NCBI GenBank assembly: GCA_020636215.1
Contig: JACJYG010000004.1
Coordinates: 682,001-746,000 of the forward strand
Reading direction: 5' to 3'
Origin: Lewinellaceae bacterium
GTDB lineage: Bacteria > Bacteroidota > Bacteroidia > Chitinophagales > Saprospiraceae
DNA: 64,000 nucleotides
The notes under the pieces are model-generated. The model ran no database searches. It was not told the DNA's origin and was given only the letters and a program-made list of their open reading frames with translations. Positions 9,268 through 18,381 of the stretch are shown here, one piece after another. How positions within the stretch are numbered: position 1 is the stretch's first letter; the number at the start of each line of letters is the position of its first letter. The position numbers were made by a program, and so were the translations under genes.

Positions 9268-11235
9268 TTACCGTACGAGGGAATCAAATACCTTTTGATT
9301 CACTTTAACGGTGTATTCTTTGCGCAGGGCTTCCACCCACTTGGTCTCGAGGTAATCCTGATAGTCTGCCACCGCATAACCGCGAGCTTCGTCCAAGGTC
9401 TTGTTGCGAGGCTGCAGGATCTCCTCAATCTTAATAAACTTCAGGGATCGGCCGCGGGGGTCCGGTTCTGTTTGAGAAAGAGCGCCTACTTTCCACTCCA
9501 TAGACCTGAATTCCGGGTAAATGCTCCGTTCCAGATTTTTGGATTCGTGGCGTAGCATGGGCACTTCCTCGGTATTGTATTTTGCGAGCACCTCCTCTGG
9601 AGTATGAGTGGCGACGAAACCGCGCACCTCTTCAAGTTGGTCTCTGAACTTATCCTGCATCCGGTAAATGCTGGTCACCGCCCGCTCTTCCCAACGATAC
9701 TTGCCTTCAATCAGTTTGAAGAACTCGGCCAGCCCGGATGAATCCTGGGCCGCTTTGTCCCACACCAGCATTTTTGTCGCTTCAAAGAGCAGGATACCTT
9801 CTTCATATTCCCGCATCAGGGATTTGAAGTCCGGATATTTCTTTTCCAATTGTTTTTCTTCGTACTTCATGATATTCTCATCGAGGAAGGCGGCGTACAA
9901 TTCCTGAACCGCAGCTTTAATATCGGCTTCGCGCCCCATGCGGATGCGCTGCCGGGAAGACCGTTCCATGTAATCGGTCAGTTCTCCCAGGGTAGCTTTG
10001 TAGTCTCCGCCAAGTTCGAACAGCACCGCATCAGATGGTTTTTCAGGCGCTTTCCAGCGGAAGGTCAGGAAGGTATCGGTCAGTGTAGCCGCATAATCGT
10101 CCAGCACTTTGGGATATTCCTTCAGGTTAGCTTCCTTCTTGATTCGCTCGATCATAGCTTGTCTGGCTTCCTCAAAACGGAGGTCTCTTTTGATCTGCCC
10201 TTCTAAACGACTCCGCTCGATGTTATAAGGTTGTATGCCCCGATGACTAATCCTTTTAACGATGTGCCAGCCCACATTGGTTTGGAAAGGCTGAGAGTAA
10301 GCGCCGTCGGTTTGTAGTGCGAAGGCAGCATCTTCGAAGGAGCGGGAGAATTTGTTAATTCCGAAGAAGCCAATGTATCCTCCGTTGCTGGCGGTATTGC
10401 CGTCTTCGGACAGTTGTTTGGCCAACGTCTCGAAATCGGCGCCAGACTGTAGCGCCAGATAGATACTATCAATCCGCTTCTTGACCATTGCCGGGTCCTT
10501 ATCCTGGGTGCGCAACAAAATATGCGCAGCTTCCATCTCTCCACGGGCAGGGCGACGGCCATGCACGATCAGGAGGTGGTAGCCGGCGGAGGTCCGAATG
10601 GGGCCCGCCAACTTATTTAGCGGCAGGGAATAGGCTGCTTTCTCCAGCTCGTAAAAGCCATTGGGGAACAGGGCCGTTACAAAACCGATATGGCCGCCAT
10701 TATTGGCTGCACTTTTGTCCGCCGAAACTTCTTTGGCCAGCTCGGCAAAATCTCCACCGCCTGCCAGCTGTTTTTTTATTTCCATTGCCTTCTGGTAAGA
10801 GGCCAACGTATCGGCCGGGCTGGCATCCTCCTTGACGGCAATAAGGATATGGCTGATATCTACGTCCTGTTGAATATGATCATAGGCCTCCTGGATGAGC
10901 TTTTCGGTCACTTCTTTATCGAGCAGGTAAGAATCGGCCAATTGGCGGCGGTAACCCGCTAATTCATTCTTGAGCTGGGGAATCGTATCCAGCTTCATTT
11001 CCCTTGCCTTTTGCACCTTAAGCTTGAACTTGATGTACAAGTCAAGGTATTCTTCCAGTGATTTTCGCGAAAAATCAGCATCCTTGCCATTCGTTTTGGA
11101 ATAGATGTAAACGAACTCTGATTTTTGCACCGGTGTCTTCTCGACGGTAAACAGGACAGGATCGTCCTGTTGCGCCCAACTAGCTACTGGCAATATTGCC
11201 AGTACTAAGAGGAAGTGAAAAAAACGCTTTGCCAT
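9268..11235 (-). CDS. Secreted peptidyl-prolyl cis-trans isomerase with two parvulin domains
   Basis: This 655-aa protein has a signal peptide (MAKRFFHFLLVLAILPVASWAQ), a SurA_N-like helical region (about 25-125), a parvulin domain at about 125-225 (DISHILIAVKEDASPADT, then NNGGHIGFVTALFPNGFYE), a second parvulin at about 233-340 (EAAHILLRTQDKDP, then NGGYIGFFGINKFSRSFEDA) and a long C-terminal helical region of about 300 residues. Both parvulin domains keep the GG-x-IGF block. It should isomerise proline bonds in proteins crossing the periplasm. It is the first gene of the foldase operon; a TAATTTTG -7 element lies 92 bp upstream of the ATG. Confidence 0.92.
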   Translation of the reverse strand: MAKRFFHFLLVLAILPVASWAQQDDPVLFTVEKTPVQKSEFVYIYSKTNGKDADFSRKSLEEYLDLYIKFKLKVQKAREMKLDTIPQLKNELAGYRRQLADSYLLDKEVTEKLIQEAYDHIQQDVDISHILIAVKEDASPADTLASYQKAMEIKKQLAGGGDFAELAKEVSADKSAANNGGHIGFVTALFPNGFYELEKAAYSLPLNKLAGPIRTSAGYHLLIVHGRRPARGEMEAAHILLRTQDKDPAMVKKRIDSIYLALQSGADFETLAKQLSEDGNTASNGGYIGFFGINKFSRSFEDAAFALQTDGAYSQPFQTNVGWHIVKRISHRGIQPYNIERSRLEGQIKRDLRFEEARQAMIERIKKEANLKEYPKVLDDYAATLTDTFLTFRWKAPEKPSDAVLFELGGDYKATLGELTDYMERSSRQRIRMGREADIKAAVQELYAAFLDENIMKYEEKQLEKKYPDFKSLMREYEEGILLFEATKMLVWDKAAQDSSGLAEFFKLIEGKYRWEERAVTSIYRMQDKFRDQLEEVRGFVATHTPEEVLAKYNTEEVPMLRHESKNLERSIYPEFRSMEWKVGALSQTEPDPRGRSLKFIKIEEILQPRNKTLDEARGYAVADYQDYLETKWVEALRKEYTVKVNQKVFDSLVR

Positions 11236-11325
11236 CGTATTATTGATTTTTTTAAATGATCAGAAATACCGGGAGCTATCCGGGCTTTGCCGTTGGGTAT
11301 ACGTAAAGGGCGGCAAAAAGCTCCG

Positions 11326-11333
11326 CAAAATTA
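11326..11333 (-). promoter_or_regulatory. Probable -7 element for the foldase operon
   Basis: The minus strand reads TAATTTTG, an exact match to TAnnTTTG, 91 bp before the ATG at 11235. No clear -33 TTG is present at the usual distance, so the call rests on the -7 element and its position in the only gap upstream of the operon. Confidence 0.5.
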
Positions 11334-11387
11334 GTAAAATTAAGATTGAATGGTAATCATTTGTCGGTAAGCCTTCATTGCGCCCGG

Positions 11388-13856
11388 TTATTCGTGGACA
11401 TAAACCCGGCGTACCCTTGGTGATACGCTTGTAAATACTTCATATGGTATAGTGCCGAGCACCTCTGCGAGTTCGCTTACCGGCAGGCCGGGTCCAAAAA
11501 TAATCACTTCATCTCCTTCGGTTGCCTGTGGAATATGAGTGACATCCACCATGCACATATCCATACAAACACTACCAATAATAGGGGCCCGTTGCTGCCG
11601 GATGAGCACGCTGAACCGGCCGTTGCCCGTCGCCCGGGGAAGGCCATCGGCATACCCAATGCTTATGGTAGCCACCCGGGAAGGCTGGCTGATCCGGCCC
11701 TTCCGGCCATAACCCACTGTCTCTCCCGCTGACAATACTTTAATTTGTGAAATACGGGCTCTAAGGGTGAGGGCAGTACGAAGTTCCTGCCGAAGGATTC
11801 CGGTTATATCGATGCCATAGGCGCCAATGCCCAAACGGGCCATGTCCATCTGGTATTGTGGGAAGCGTATGATGCCACTCGAATTGAGCAGGTGGCGTAA
11901 CGGCCGGTAACCGATGGCATTCGAAAGCCGGCCATACAAGGCCTCAAAGCGCGCGGCCTGCTCATGAGTGAACGCATCATGCTCCGGCGCCTCGCTGGCT
12001 GCCAGATGAGAAAAAACCGACCGGACTTCCAGTTGCGGATAGCGCGCAAGCAGTGCGATCGCTTCTTCCAGGTTGTCTGCATCAAAGCCCAGACGATGCA
12101 TTCCGGTATCCAGTTTCAGGTGAATGGCCAGGGGCCGGATGCTATCGAGCGTGAAATGCCCAAACTGCTGCAACAGGCGGGGGCTATACAATTCCGGCTC
12201 CAGTTGGTAGCGAACCATGCTATCAAAAACAGCCTCTTCCGGGTTGAGAACGAGGATAGGCGCCTGAATACCGCCTTCCCGCAGTTCGGTTCCTTCATCG
12301 GCATAGGCTACTGCCAGATAGCCCACTTTATGGAATTCCAGCGCACGGGCTATCTCCAGGCTACCACTGCCATAGGCTGCAGCTTTCACCATTACTATAA
12401 GCCTGGTGTCGGATTGTAGTAAGCGCTGGAAGGTTCGGATATTGTGCATTAAAGCGCTGATATCCACTTCCAGTTCTGTTTGGTGGACTTGTTTGGACAA
12501 GCGGCGGGCAATGCGCTCAAACACAAATGGCCGGGCGCCTTTGACAAGGATGGCTTCGTTTTGAAAATCACTATGCCGTTGCTGGGCCAGGAAGGTGGCC
12601 GTATCCGGGAAGAATTGCGTGCGAATGGAGGCCGGAAGATGCGGCGCCACAGCTGGTATTTCCTTACCAATGCCAATAAAGCGATGGATCCCATTTTCGC
12701 ATACTAAGCGGCCCACTTTGGCATATAATTGGCTAGCTGGCTCCCCACTCTGCAGGATATCAGAAAGAATAAGGGTGCGCCGGCCGGGATATTGCTGGCG
12801 GTTCAGGTAGGAAAGAGCGGCTGCCAGCGCGGTCAGGTCCAGGTTATAACTATCATTGATAATGCTGCAATCATTGATGCCGGCGCGAACTTCCAGGCGC
12901 ATGGCCACCTGCTCCAGGCGAGGCATTCGCTCCTGAATGAGTTGGGGCGGCGCCCCCAGATACAACAGCACCGCCAGGCTATGCAAGGCATTCTCAATAG
13001 AAGGCTCATCGGTGAAGGGGATCTGGAAAGCAATCTCTTCCGCCCTGTATCGGGCAATTATCTGGGTATACTTGTCTTTCGGTTCTATGGCTACGATCTG
13101 AATATCCGCCTTACCTTTTTTTGACCAACTCAGCGTAGCGCGGCCCAAGGCACGGACTTCGCGATCAACCTGCTCGTCGTCCCGGCAATAAATCAGAATA
13201 TCCGCCTCAGAGAATAACCGCAGCTTCTGGCGTATCTTCTCCTCCCGAGATGGAAAACCTTCCTGATGGGCCTCTCCAATATTAGTAAACAGCCCAATAT
13301 TACATCGGATAATGGGCGCCAGTTTTTCCATTTCGCCCATTCTGGAAATGCCTGCTTCAAAAATAGCCAACTCATGCACTGACTCCAACTGCCACACGGA
13401 TAGCGGCACGCCGATTTGAGAATTAAAACTCTTGGGGCTGCGTACGATGTGATAATCCTGGTGCAACAGTTGAAAAAGCCATTCCTTGACAATGGTCTTG
13501 CCGTTACTGCCGGTTATGCCAATAACGGGTAAAGTAAATTTCCGGCGGTGATAAGCAGTAAGTAGCTGCAAGGCGTCCACTGCATTTCCCGCCAACCAGA
13601 AATTCGCTTCTGAAAAAGCTGCGGTATCCACCGCTTTTGACACTACAAAATGGCGTACCCCTTGCTCGTATAATTCGGAGAGAAAACGGTGCCCATCGTG
13701 ATGAACTCCTTCAATGGCAAAAAAGAGAGACAACTCCGGGGACTGCAATAATCGGCTGTCCGTCAATAAATGAATAATAGCGCCAGGCTTACCCTCTTGA
13801 AGAAAGGGAAGGCAGAAGGCTTTCGCTATTTCCTGAGTGGAGTATGGAGGATGCAT
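11388..13856 (-). CDS. Bifunctional MurF - alanine racemase (UDP-MurNAc-tripeptide:D-Ala-D-Ala ligase / Alr)
   Basis: This 822-aa fusion joins two cell-wall enzymes. Residues 1-450 are MurF: the substrate-binding block LTDSRLLQSPELSLFFAIEG (31-50), the ATP loop GITGSNGKT (113-121) and the conserved NDSYN. Residues from about 458 are an alanine racemase: QTELEVDISALMHNI leads to the PLP lysine in VMVKAAAYGSG; MHRLGFD and the catalytic tyrosine in TVGYGRKGR follow. Alr supplies D-Ala, which is ligated as the dipeptide and then added by MurF, so the fusion couples supply and use. This fusion is known in Bacteroidota. Usual Alr proteins read KADAYG or KANAYG; here it is KAAAYG. The start at 13856 lies only 3 bp from a 26-bp direct repeat. 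Confidence 0.95.
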   Translation of the reverse strand: MHPPYSTQEIAKAFCLPFLQEGKPGAIIHLLTDSRLLQSPELSLFFAIEGVHHDGHRFLSELYEQGVRHFVVSKAVDTAAFSEANFWLAGNAVDALQLLTAYHRRKFTLPVIGITGSNGKTIVKEWLFQLLHQDYHIVRSPKSFNSQIGVPLSVWQLESVHELAIFEAGISRMGEMEKLAPIIRCNIGLFTNIGEAHQEGFPSREEKIRQKLRLFSEADILIYCRDDEQVDREVRALGRATLSWSKKGKADIQIVAIEPKDKYTQIIARYRAEEIAFQIPFTDEPSIENALHSLAVLLYLGAPPQLIQERMPRLEQVAMRLEVRAGINDCSIINDSYNLDLTALAAALSYLNRQQYPGRRTLILSDILQSGEPASQLYAKVGRLVCENGIHRFIGIGKEIPAVAPHLPASIRTQFFPDTATFLAQQRHSDFQNEAILVKGARPFVFERIARRLSKQVHQTELEVDISALMHNIRTFQRLLQSDTRLIVMVKAAAYGSGSLEIARALEFHKVGYLAVAYADEGTELREGGIQAPILVLNPEEAVFDSMVRYQLEPELYSPRLLQQFGHFTLDSIRPLAIHLKLDTGMHRLGFDADNLEEAIALLARYPQLEVRSVFSHLAASEAPEHDAFTHEQAARFEALYGRLSNAIGYRPLRHLLNSSGIIRFPQYQMDMARLGIGAYGIDITGILRQELRTALTLRARISQIKVLSAGETVGYGRKGRISQPSRVATISIGYADGLPRATGNGRFSVLIRQQRAPIIGSVCMDMCMVDVTHIPQATEGDEVIIFGPGLPVSELAEVLGTIPYEVFTSVSPRVRRVYVHE

Positions 13857-13859
13857 TTT

Positions 13860-13920
13860 CAGTAGGCAGTTTGCAGTGTGCAGTTTTCAGTGTGCAGTAG
13901 GCAGTTTGCAGTGTGCAGTT
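13860..13920. repeat. Two perfect 26-bp direct repeats abutting the murF-alr start
   Basis: Copies at 13860-13885 and 13895-13920 are identical and separated by 9 bp that look like a further partial unit. Each is built of smaller steps of the form gcagtttgcagtgt. The array ends 3 bp upstream of the murF-alr ATG, so it occupies the place of the ribosome-binding region. The rest of the gap to purD (13921-14070) has no gene. Confidence 0.9.
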
Positions 13921-14070
13921 ATCGGAAAGGCTTTGCTTCGCCCCAGAAACCTTTACCCGGCACGGAGAGACGAGAGAAACCAGCCCCTTCTCCCCTGACA
14001 CCCGTCGGGATCAGCCGGGTAAAAACCAGAAACGCTAAGCCTTCTGAGGGTACGCCTACTGTCTGCTGCC

Positions 14071-15339
14071 CTACAGATCAAACCCAATATCCTGGCGGTA
14101 GTATTTTCCTTCGTATTGGACTTTCTCTGCATTCTTGAGAGATAGGGCCACAGCCTTTTGAAAATCTTCGCCGTAGGAAGTAAGGGCGATCACCCGGCCC
14201 CCGTTGGTCGTTACCTGGCCATCTTCCAGTTTGGTGCCGGCGTGGAAAACGATACTACCTTCCACCTCGTCGAGGCCAGAAATGATCTTACCATTTTCGT
14301 AGGGGCCCGGGTATCCTCCGGAAACCAGGATAACGGTTGCGGCAGCCCGTGGGTCATTTTTGATTTCTATTTCGCCCAATTTACCATCATCCAGAGCCAT
14401 CATCAATTCGACGATGTCATTTTCCAGGCGGGGGAAGACTACTTCGGTTTCAGGGTCTCCCATCCGGCAATTATATTCGATCACATAGGGGGCATTACCC
14501 ACCTTGATCAGGCCGAAGAAAAGGAATCCCTTGTAGGGAGCCCCCAATTCCTGCAGGCCGGTAATGGTCGGGCTAATGATCCAGTTTTCGACCTTGGCCT
14601 TCAACTGGTCGTCGACGAAGAGTACCGGAGAGATAGCGCCCATACCACCGGTATTCAGGCCTGTATCCCCCTCTCCGACCCTCTTATAATCCTTGGCAAT
14701 AGGCAGGCGTTTGTATTTATTGCCATCTGTAATGACAAAAACGGAGAACTCGATGCCGTCCAGAAATTCTTCCACTACGACCCGGGAGCTGGCCTGGCCG
14801 AATTTGCCCGCAAGCATAGCGCGAAATTCAGTTTTGGCCTCTTCCACCGACTGACAGATGAGCACCCCTTTACCGGCAGCCAGGCCGTCGGCCTTGAGGA
14901 CAACAGGCGGTGACTGTTGCTCGATGTAGTCCAGGCCTTCCTCCAATTGTTCTGAGGTAAATTCAGCGTAGGCGGCTGTGGGGATATCCCGTTCCATCAT
15001 GAATCGCTTGGCGAAAGCTTTGCTGCCTTCCAACTGGGCGCCTGTTTTGGATGGGCCGATCACCCGGACCTGCTCCAGAGCAGGCGTATTTTTAAAATAA
15101 TCGTATATGCCATTCACCAGTGGTTCCTCCGGCCCTACGACCACCATATCGACCACTTTATCCTGAACGAATTTACCAATGGCCTCAAAATCATTGGGAT
15201 TGATCGGAACGTTAACACCCAGGCTTGCTGTTCCGGCATTACCCGGTGCAATAAAAAGCTGCTCACAAAAGGGGCTTTGCCTGATCTTCCAGGCAAAAGC
15301 ATGTTCCCGGCCACCACTGCCAAGTAGAAGAATTTTCAT
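14071..15339 (-). CDS. purD: Phosphoribosylamine--glycine ligase (GARS)
   Basis: This 422-aa ATP-grasp enzyme catalyses the second step of purine synthesis, joining glycine to 5-phosphoribosylamine with ATP. It shows the N-terminal MKILLLGSGGREHAFAWKI, the hallmark VVGPEEPLVNGIYDYF, the ATP-grasp lysine/glycine loop VLKADGLAAGKGVLIC (about 135-150), EFLDGIEFSVFV and the GGMGAISP and NCRMGDPETEVV blocks. Length is typical. The frame is open to 15411, but the ATG at 15339 matches the family N-terminus. It is divergent from the outer-membrane gene at 15533; CATCTTTG on the minus strand at 15359-15366 is a possible -7 element for purD. murF-alr follows 214 bp downstream on the same strand, with the repeat array in between. 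Confidence 0.97.
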   Translation of the reverse strand: MKILLLGSGGREHAFAWKIRQSPFCEQLFIAPGNAGTASLGVNVPINPNDFEAIGKFVQDKVVDMVVVGPEEPLVNGIYDYFKNTPALEQVRVIGPSKTGAQLEGSKAFAKRFMMERDIPTAAYAEFTSEQLEEGLDYIEQQSPPVVLKADGLAAGKGVLICQSVEEAKTEFRAMLAGKFGQASSRVVVEEFLDGIEFSVFVITDGNKYKRLPIAKDYKRVGEGDTGLNTGGMGAISPVLFVDDQLKAKVENWIISPTITGLQELGAPYKGFLFFGLIKVGNAPYVIEYNCRMGDPETEVVFPRLENDIVELMMALDDGKLGEIEIKNDPRAAATVILVSGGYPGPYENGKIISGLDEVEGSIVFHAGTKLEDGQVTTNGGRVIALTSYGEDFQKAVALSLKNAEKVQYEGKYYRQDIGFDL

Positions 15340-15532
15340 GACGAGACAGGTTTTGCTACAAAGATGGGAAAAAAGTTTGAGATGGCCAGGAGGGGAAAAG
15401 CGAAGTGTCAAGTATTTAGCCCCCCTTCTTTGAGCATCGAAAAAAAATACATCTGAAAGCTGTAACTTTCATTTGCGCCAACCCGTCCACCCTATATTAG
15501 AGCATGTTTTTCAACCCAAAACCCTTCTGCTT

Positions 15533-17521
15533 ATGCGCCTGGCCATTCTGTCGCTACTCTCATTTTTCCTCCACCTGCTACCTGCTCAATCCTACCGCGT
15601 TATTTCCGGGCAAATAACCGATGCGGATACCGGAAAACCGCTGGCCTACGCCCACGTCGGTATTCCCGAAAAAGGAATTGGTACGACAACGGGTGAGGAC
15701 GGAGGCTTCACGCTTAAACTCCCGGAACAATACGCCCAATCCACTCTTTCTGTTTCCTACATTGGCTATGCGGCCTACGAAAAGCCATTGAGCGCCGTAC
15801 AGAGCCCGGTAACGATCCGGTTAAAAGCCGTGCCGACGAGCCTTCAGGAAATCATTGTCATGGATGAAGGCGCAGTAGAGGACATCATCCGCCGGGCGGT
15901 GCGCCGGATTCCCGATAATTATCCGGATCGCCCCAGTTCGGTGACGGGCTTCTACCGGGAATCGAGGACGAACGCCAAACAGGAATACCTGTATATGGCC
16001 GAAGGAGTGCTGGATATTTACAAAACCAGTTATGAAAACACAAAGGAAGGACAGGTAGGGCTCCTGCAGGGGCGCAAGGTTATCCTTTCAGCGGAAGAGG
16101 TAGAACAACACTCTGGTTTTTCCTCCGGACATATGGCAGCACATCGGTTTGATATTGTAAAGAACAGGGAAGATTTTATTGATGAAAAGTTCTTTCCGGA
16201 TTACCAGTACTGGATTGAGCGTATTACGGTTTACGAAGGCAAGCCAGTCTACGTGATCGGTTTCGACAAAGCCGAAGACGGTAAAGGTAGGATGAAGGGC
16301 TCCATTTTCATCGACACACTTTCCTATGCCTTCCTGCGTGCCCAGTTTGAAATACTTCCCGAGGGGCTGAAACGCGTTGACGATTACCCGCTTTACGCCG
16401 GCAGTTGGAAAGCCAACCGGTATACCGTTAACTATAGAAAGCTGGAGGACAAATGGCACTTCAGCAATGCCCTTCGCGAAGGAGTGTACCGCGATGGCGG
16501 GGTATATAGCAACGAAATCACGGTCACGGAGATCAAATCCGGCCGGGGTAAGCCCGTCCCCTACCTCGAACGTTTGGAAAGAGGGGACGAATTCCTGGAA
16601 ATTACCGGGAATTATGATGAAGATTTCTGGCGAAATTACAACACCACTCCGCTCAGTACGGCCCTGCAACAAACGGTCGTTCAAATCCGCAACCAGGAGA
16701 AAGCCTCCGAGGTTTTCGACAGCATCTTCATCACCCGGCTTCAGACAAGGCGGGACTCCGTATTGCGATCCCACAGCGCCGGCTCCGAACTTATGGGCAA
16801 AGTAACCCCGGCGACAGACAAACCGGATGGGTTCAAATGGCGTTTCCAAACCTCCCTCGGCATGGGGTCCCACTTCCTGGAAACGCAGGCCGCCAACATG
16901 AAACTGGCCTACCTGGAAGCAGCCGACGGGCCGGCCATCCTTGAAACTTCCAACGATTGGAAAACCAGAAGTTTTGAACCTATCGCTCAGCTTGATCTCA
17001 ACCTCTTTTTTAAGCCTAACTTCTTCATCCGCGGTGGCTGGTCACGCGATCTTTGGAACAGTATCTACCGGGAACGCACCCTGGGACTGGGCGCCCAGCT
17101 CAATCTGTCGAAAGGGCGGCCTTTTTTCGTGCGCGCTGTCGCCCAACACAGCAATCTGAGGTACGCCCGACTGGTAGGCGCTGCCAACAACGACTTTGGA
17201 AAATTCAAAGCAGAAGGCAAAAAAATCAATGCCGGAAAGGTGAATATGTATTATGGCAGCCGCACCCACAGCCTGAAGCTGTCCCTGGAAATGGCACTGG
17301 AACTCCATCCTGGCCTGGAACTTTTCGTTCGGGGCGGTTATTGGCTGCCTTTTGCCCGTCAGCAACACCTCTACCTCCGGGAAAAGCAGCTGCTATTCCC
17401 CAAAAAGGTGCGCATCCCACTGGATGATAGCGTGCTGGTGGAACGCAATGGGGAAACATTCGAAGGCCGAATAACCGAAAATCAAACCTTTGCAGTGACG
17501 GTTGGGTTGGTGTTTAAATGA
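15533..17521 (+). CDS. CarboxypepD_reg-like outer-membrane protein
   Basis: This protein of 662 residues has a signal peptide (MRLAILSLLSFFLHLLPAQS), a carboxypeptidase regulatory-like beta-sandwich at about 22-105 (VISGQITDADTGKPLAYAHV, then SVSYIGYAAYEK), a middle domain of about 350 residues (EDIIRRAVRRIPDNYP opening) and a C-terminal part rich in alternating strands ending in VGLVFK, suggestive of a small outer-membrane barrel. Proteins with this plan are common in Bacteroidota and their function is generally unknown. The frame opens at 15473 with TTG; the ATG at 15533 starts exactly at the signal peptide. It is divergent from purD and convergent with the DUF4230 gene, from which a repeat-rich fold-back region separates it. 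Confidence 0.85.
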   Translation: MRLAILSLLSFFLHLLPAQSYRVISGQITDADTGKPLAYAHVGIPEKGIGTTTGEDGGFTLKLPEQYAQSTLSVSYIGYAAYEKPLSAVQSPVTIRLKAVPTSLQEIIVMDEGAVEDIIRRAVRRIPDNYPDRPSSVTGFYRESRTNAKQEYLYMAEGVLDIYKTSYENTKEGQVGLLQGRKVILSAEEVEQHSGFSSGHMAAHRFDIVKNREDFIDEKFFPDYQYWIERITVYEGKPVYVIGFDKAEDGKGRMKGSIFIDTLSYAFLRAQFEILPEGLKRVDDYPLYAGSWKANRYTVNYRKLEDKWHFSNALREGVYRDGGVYSNEITVTEIKSGRGKPVPYLERLERGDEFLEITGNYDEDFWRNYNTTPLSTALQQTVVQIRNQEKASEVFDSIFITRLQTRRDSVLRSHSAGSELMGKVTPATDKPDGFKWRFQTSLGMGSHFLETQAANMKLAYLEAADGPAILETSNDWKTRSFEPIAQLDLNLFFKPNFFIRGGWSRDLWNSIYRERTLGLGAQLNLSKGRPFFVRAVAQHSNLRYARLVGAANNDFGKFKAEGKKINAGKVNMYYGSRTHSLKLSLEMALELHPGLELFVRGGYWLPFARQQHLYLREKQLLFPKKVRIPLDDSVLVERNGETFEGRITENQTFAVTVGLVFK

Positions 17522-17629
17522 TGCTGTGGATGCTCGCTCCTGAAGGGAGCTGATGCTTTGGATACTGTGGATCAACAGTATCTATAGTATCTATAGTATC
17601 TAATAGTATCTAATAGTATCTACAGCATC
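17520..17629. repeat. Short-repeat fold-back region between convergent genes
   Basis: The right part holds five copies of agtatcta-type units (17575-17621). The left part contains the complementary gatgct/gatact units. Exact pairs are gatgctgt at 17520-17527 with acagcatc at 17622-17629, and gatactgt at 17561-17568 with acagtatc at 17575-17582; a third hairpin (gctcc/ggagc) lies at 17536-17550. It can act as a two-way terminator between the gene ending at 17521 and DUF4230. Confidence 0.75.
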
Positions 17630-17641
17630 AAAAGCACACCC

Positions 17642-18286
17642 TCAGTTCCGCAGCAGCAGGCTATCCAGGGGTGTTCTCAGGCCGTTGGCATCTTCGACCA
17701 GTACGGCCCAGCCAACCGATTCGGCCATAAAGCGAATAACATCGAGCATTTGGTTGCCTTGCTGCTGCGCTTGCTGGAGCAGGCCGCTCTCTTCAGCTTT
17801 GCGGCGCAACACCTCCTTGGCGCTATGGTTGAGGCGGGTATAGTCATCCGGAGTAAAACTATTGAAGAAACTGTCGTCCAGGTTTTTGTACTGCACCTGA
17901 TGATCAATGGCCAGTATTTTTGGTTGGGGCAGGTTTCGGATGATGATCTGGCGATGGGTGCTGTCCACATTCAGGTGGATGCCTTCCATATCATAACCGA
18001 CCAACACTCTGCCCGTAACCTGGAGAATGGCCTGCTTGGAAAAGCTCCAGGTGCTGGGTAATGGCAAGTAAACCGTAAACTTCCTGATGTTGGTTTCGTC
18101 ATATATCTCGCTAAAATTGCCCTCTACGGTTACCAATTTGCACACTTTCTCTACCTTTTCCAGTAGCACCGTCGACTGGGATCGGGACACTTCCTCCTCC
18201 GTTTTGTCATAGTACCAACTCGCCAGCCAGGCTCCCAAAGCAAAAGTAGCCAACAGGCCCACTACGGCGAATACTCTTTTGATCAT
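17642..18286 (-). CDS. DUF4230 domain membrane-anchored protein
   Basis: This 214-aa protein has one N-terminal membrane helix (about 5-24) followed by an extracytoplasmic domain of the DUF4230 type: EKVCKLVTVEGNFSEIYD, then a beta-rich middle (QVTGRVLVGYDMEG) and a helical C-terminus (LNHSAKEVLRRKAEESGLLQQAQQQGNQML). The family occurs widely in Bacteroidota and Firmicutes without known function. The ATG at 18286 is the only reasonable start. The DUF3108 and LPG-synthase-like genes lie upstream on the same strand, but a probable terminator separates DUF3108 from this gene. Confidence 0.85.
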   Translation of the reverse strand: MIKRVFAVVGLLATFALGAWLASWYYDKTEEEVSRSQSTVLLEKVEKVCKLVTVEGNFSEIYDETNIRKFTVYLPLPSTWSFSKQAILQVTGRVLVGYDMEGIHLNVDSTHRQIIIRNLPQPKILAIDHQVQYKNLDDSFFNSFTPDDYTRLNHSAKEVLRRKAEESGLLQQAQQQGNQMLDVIRFMAESVGWAVLVEDANGLRTPLDSLLLRN

Positions 18287-18301
18287 TTCCTGAAATTGAA
18301 A

Positions 18302-18334
18302 CAGGATCGTCGGAAAAAAAGCCCGACAATCCTG
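18302..18334 (-). terminator. Probable terminator of the DUF3108 gene
   Basis: A 12-bp stem with one mismatch (arms 18302-18313 and 18323-18334) has an A-rich loop on the plus strand. It lies 47 bp after the DUF3108 stop, and TTTCAATTTC follows on the minus strand. Confidence 0.55.
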
Positions 18335-18381
18335 CTGTTTACTTTTTTATGCGGTTAAGCTTCCGGGGGTATTTCTCTTAC

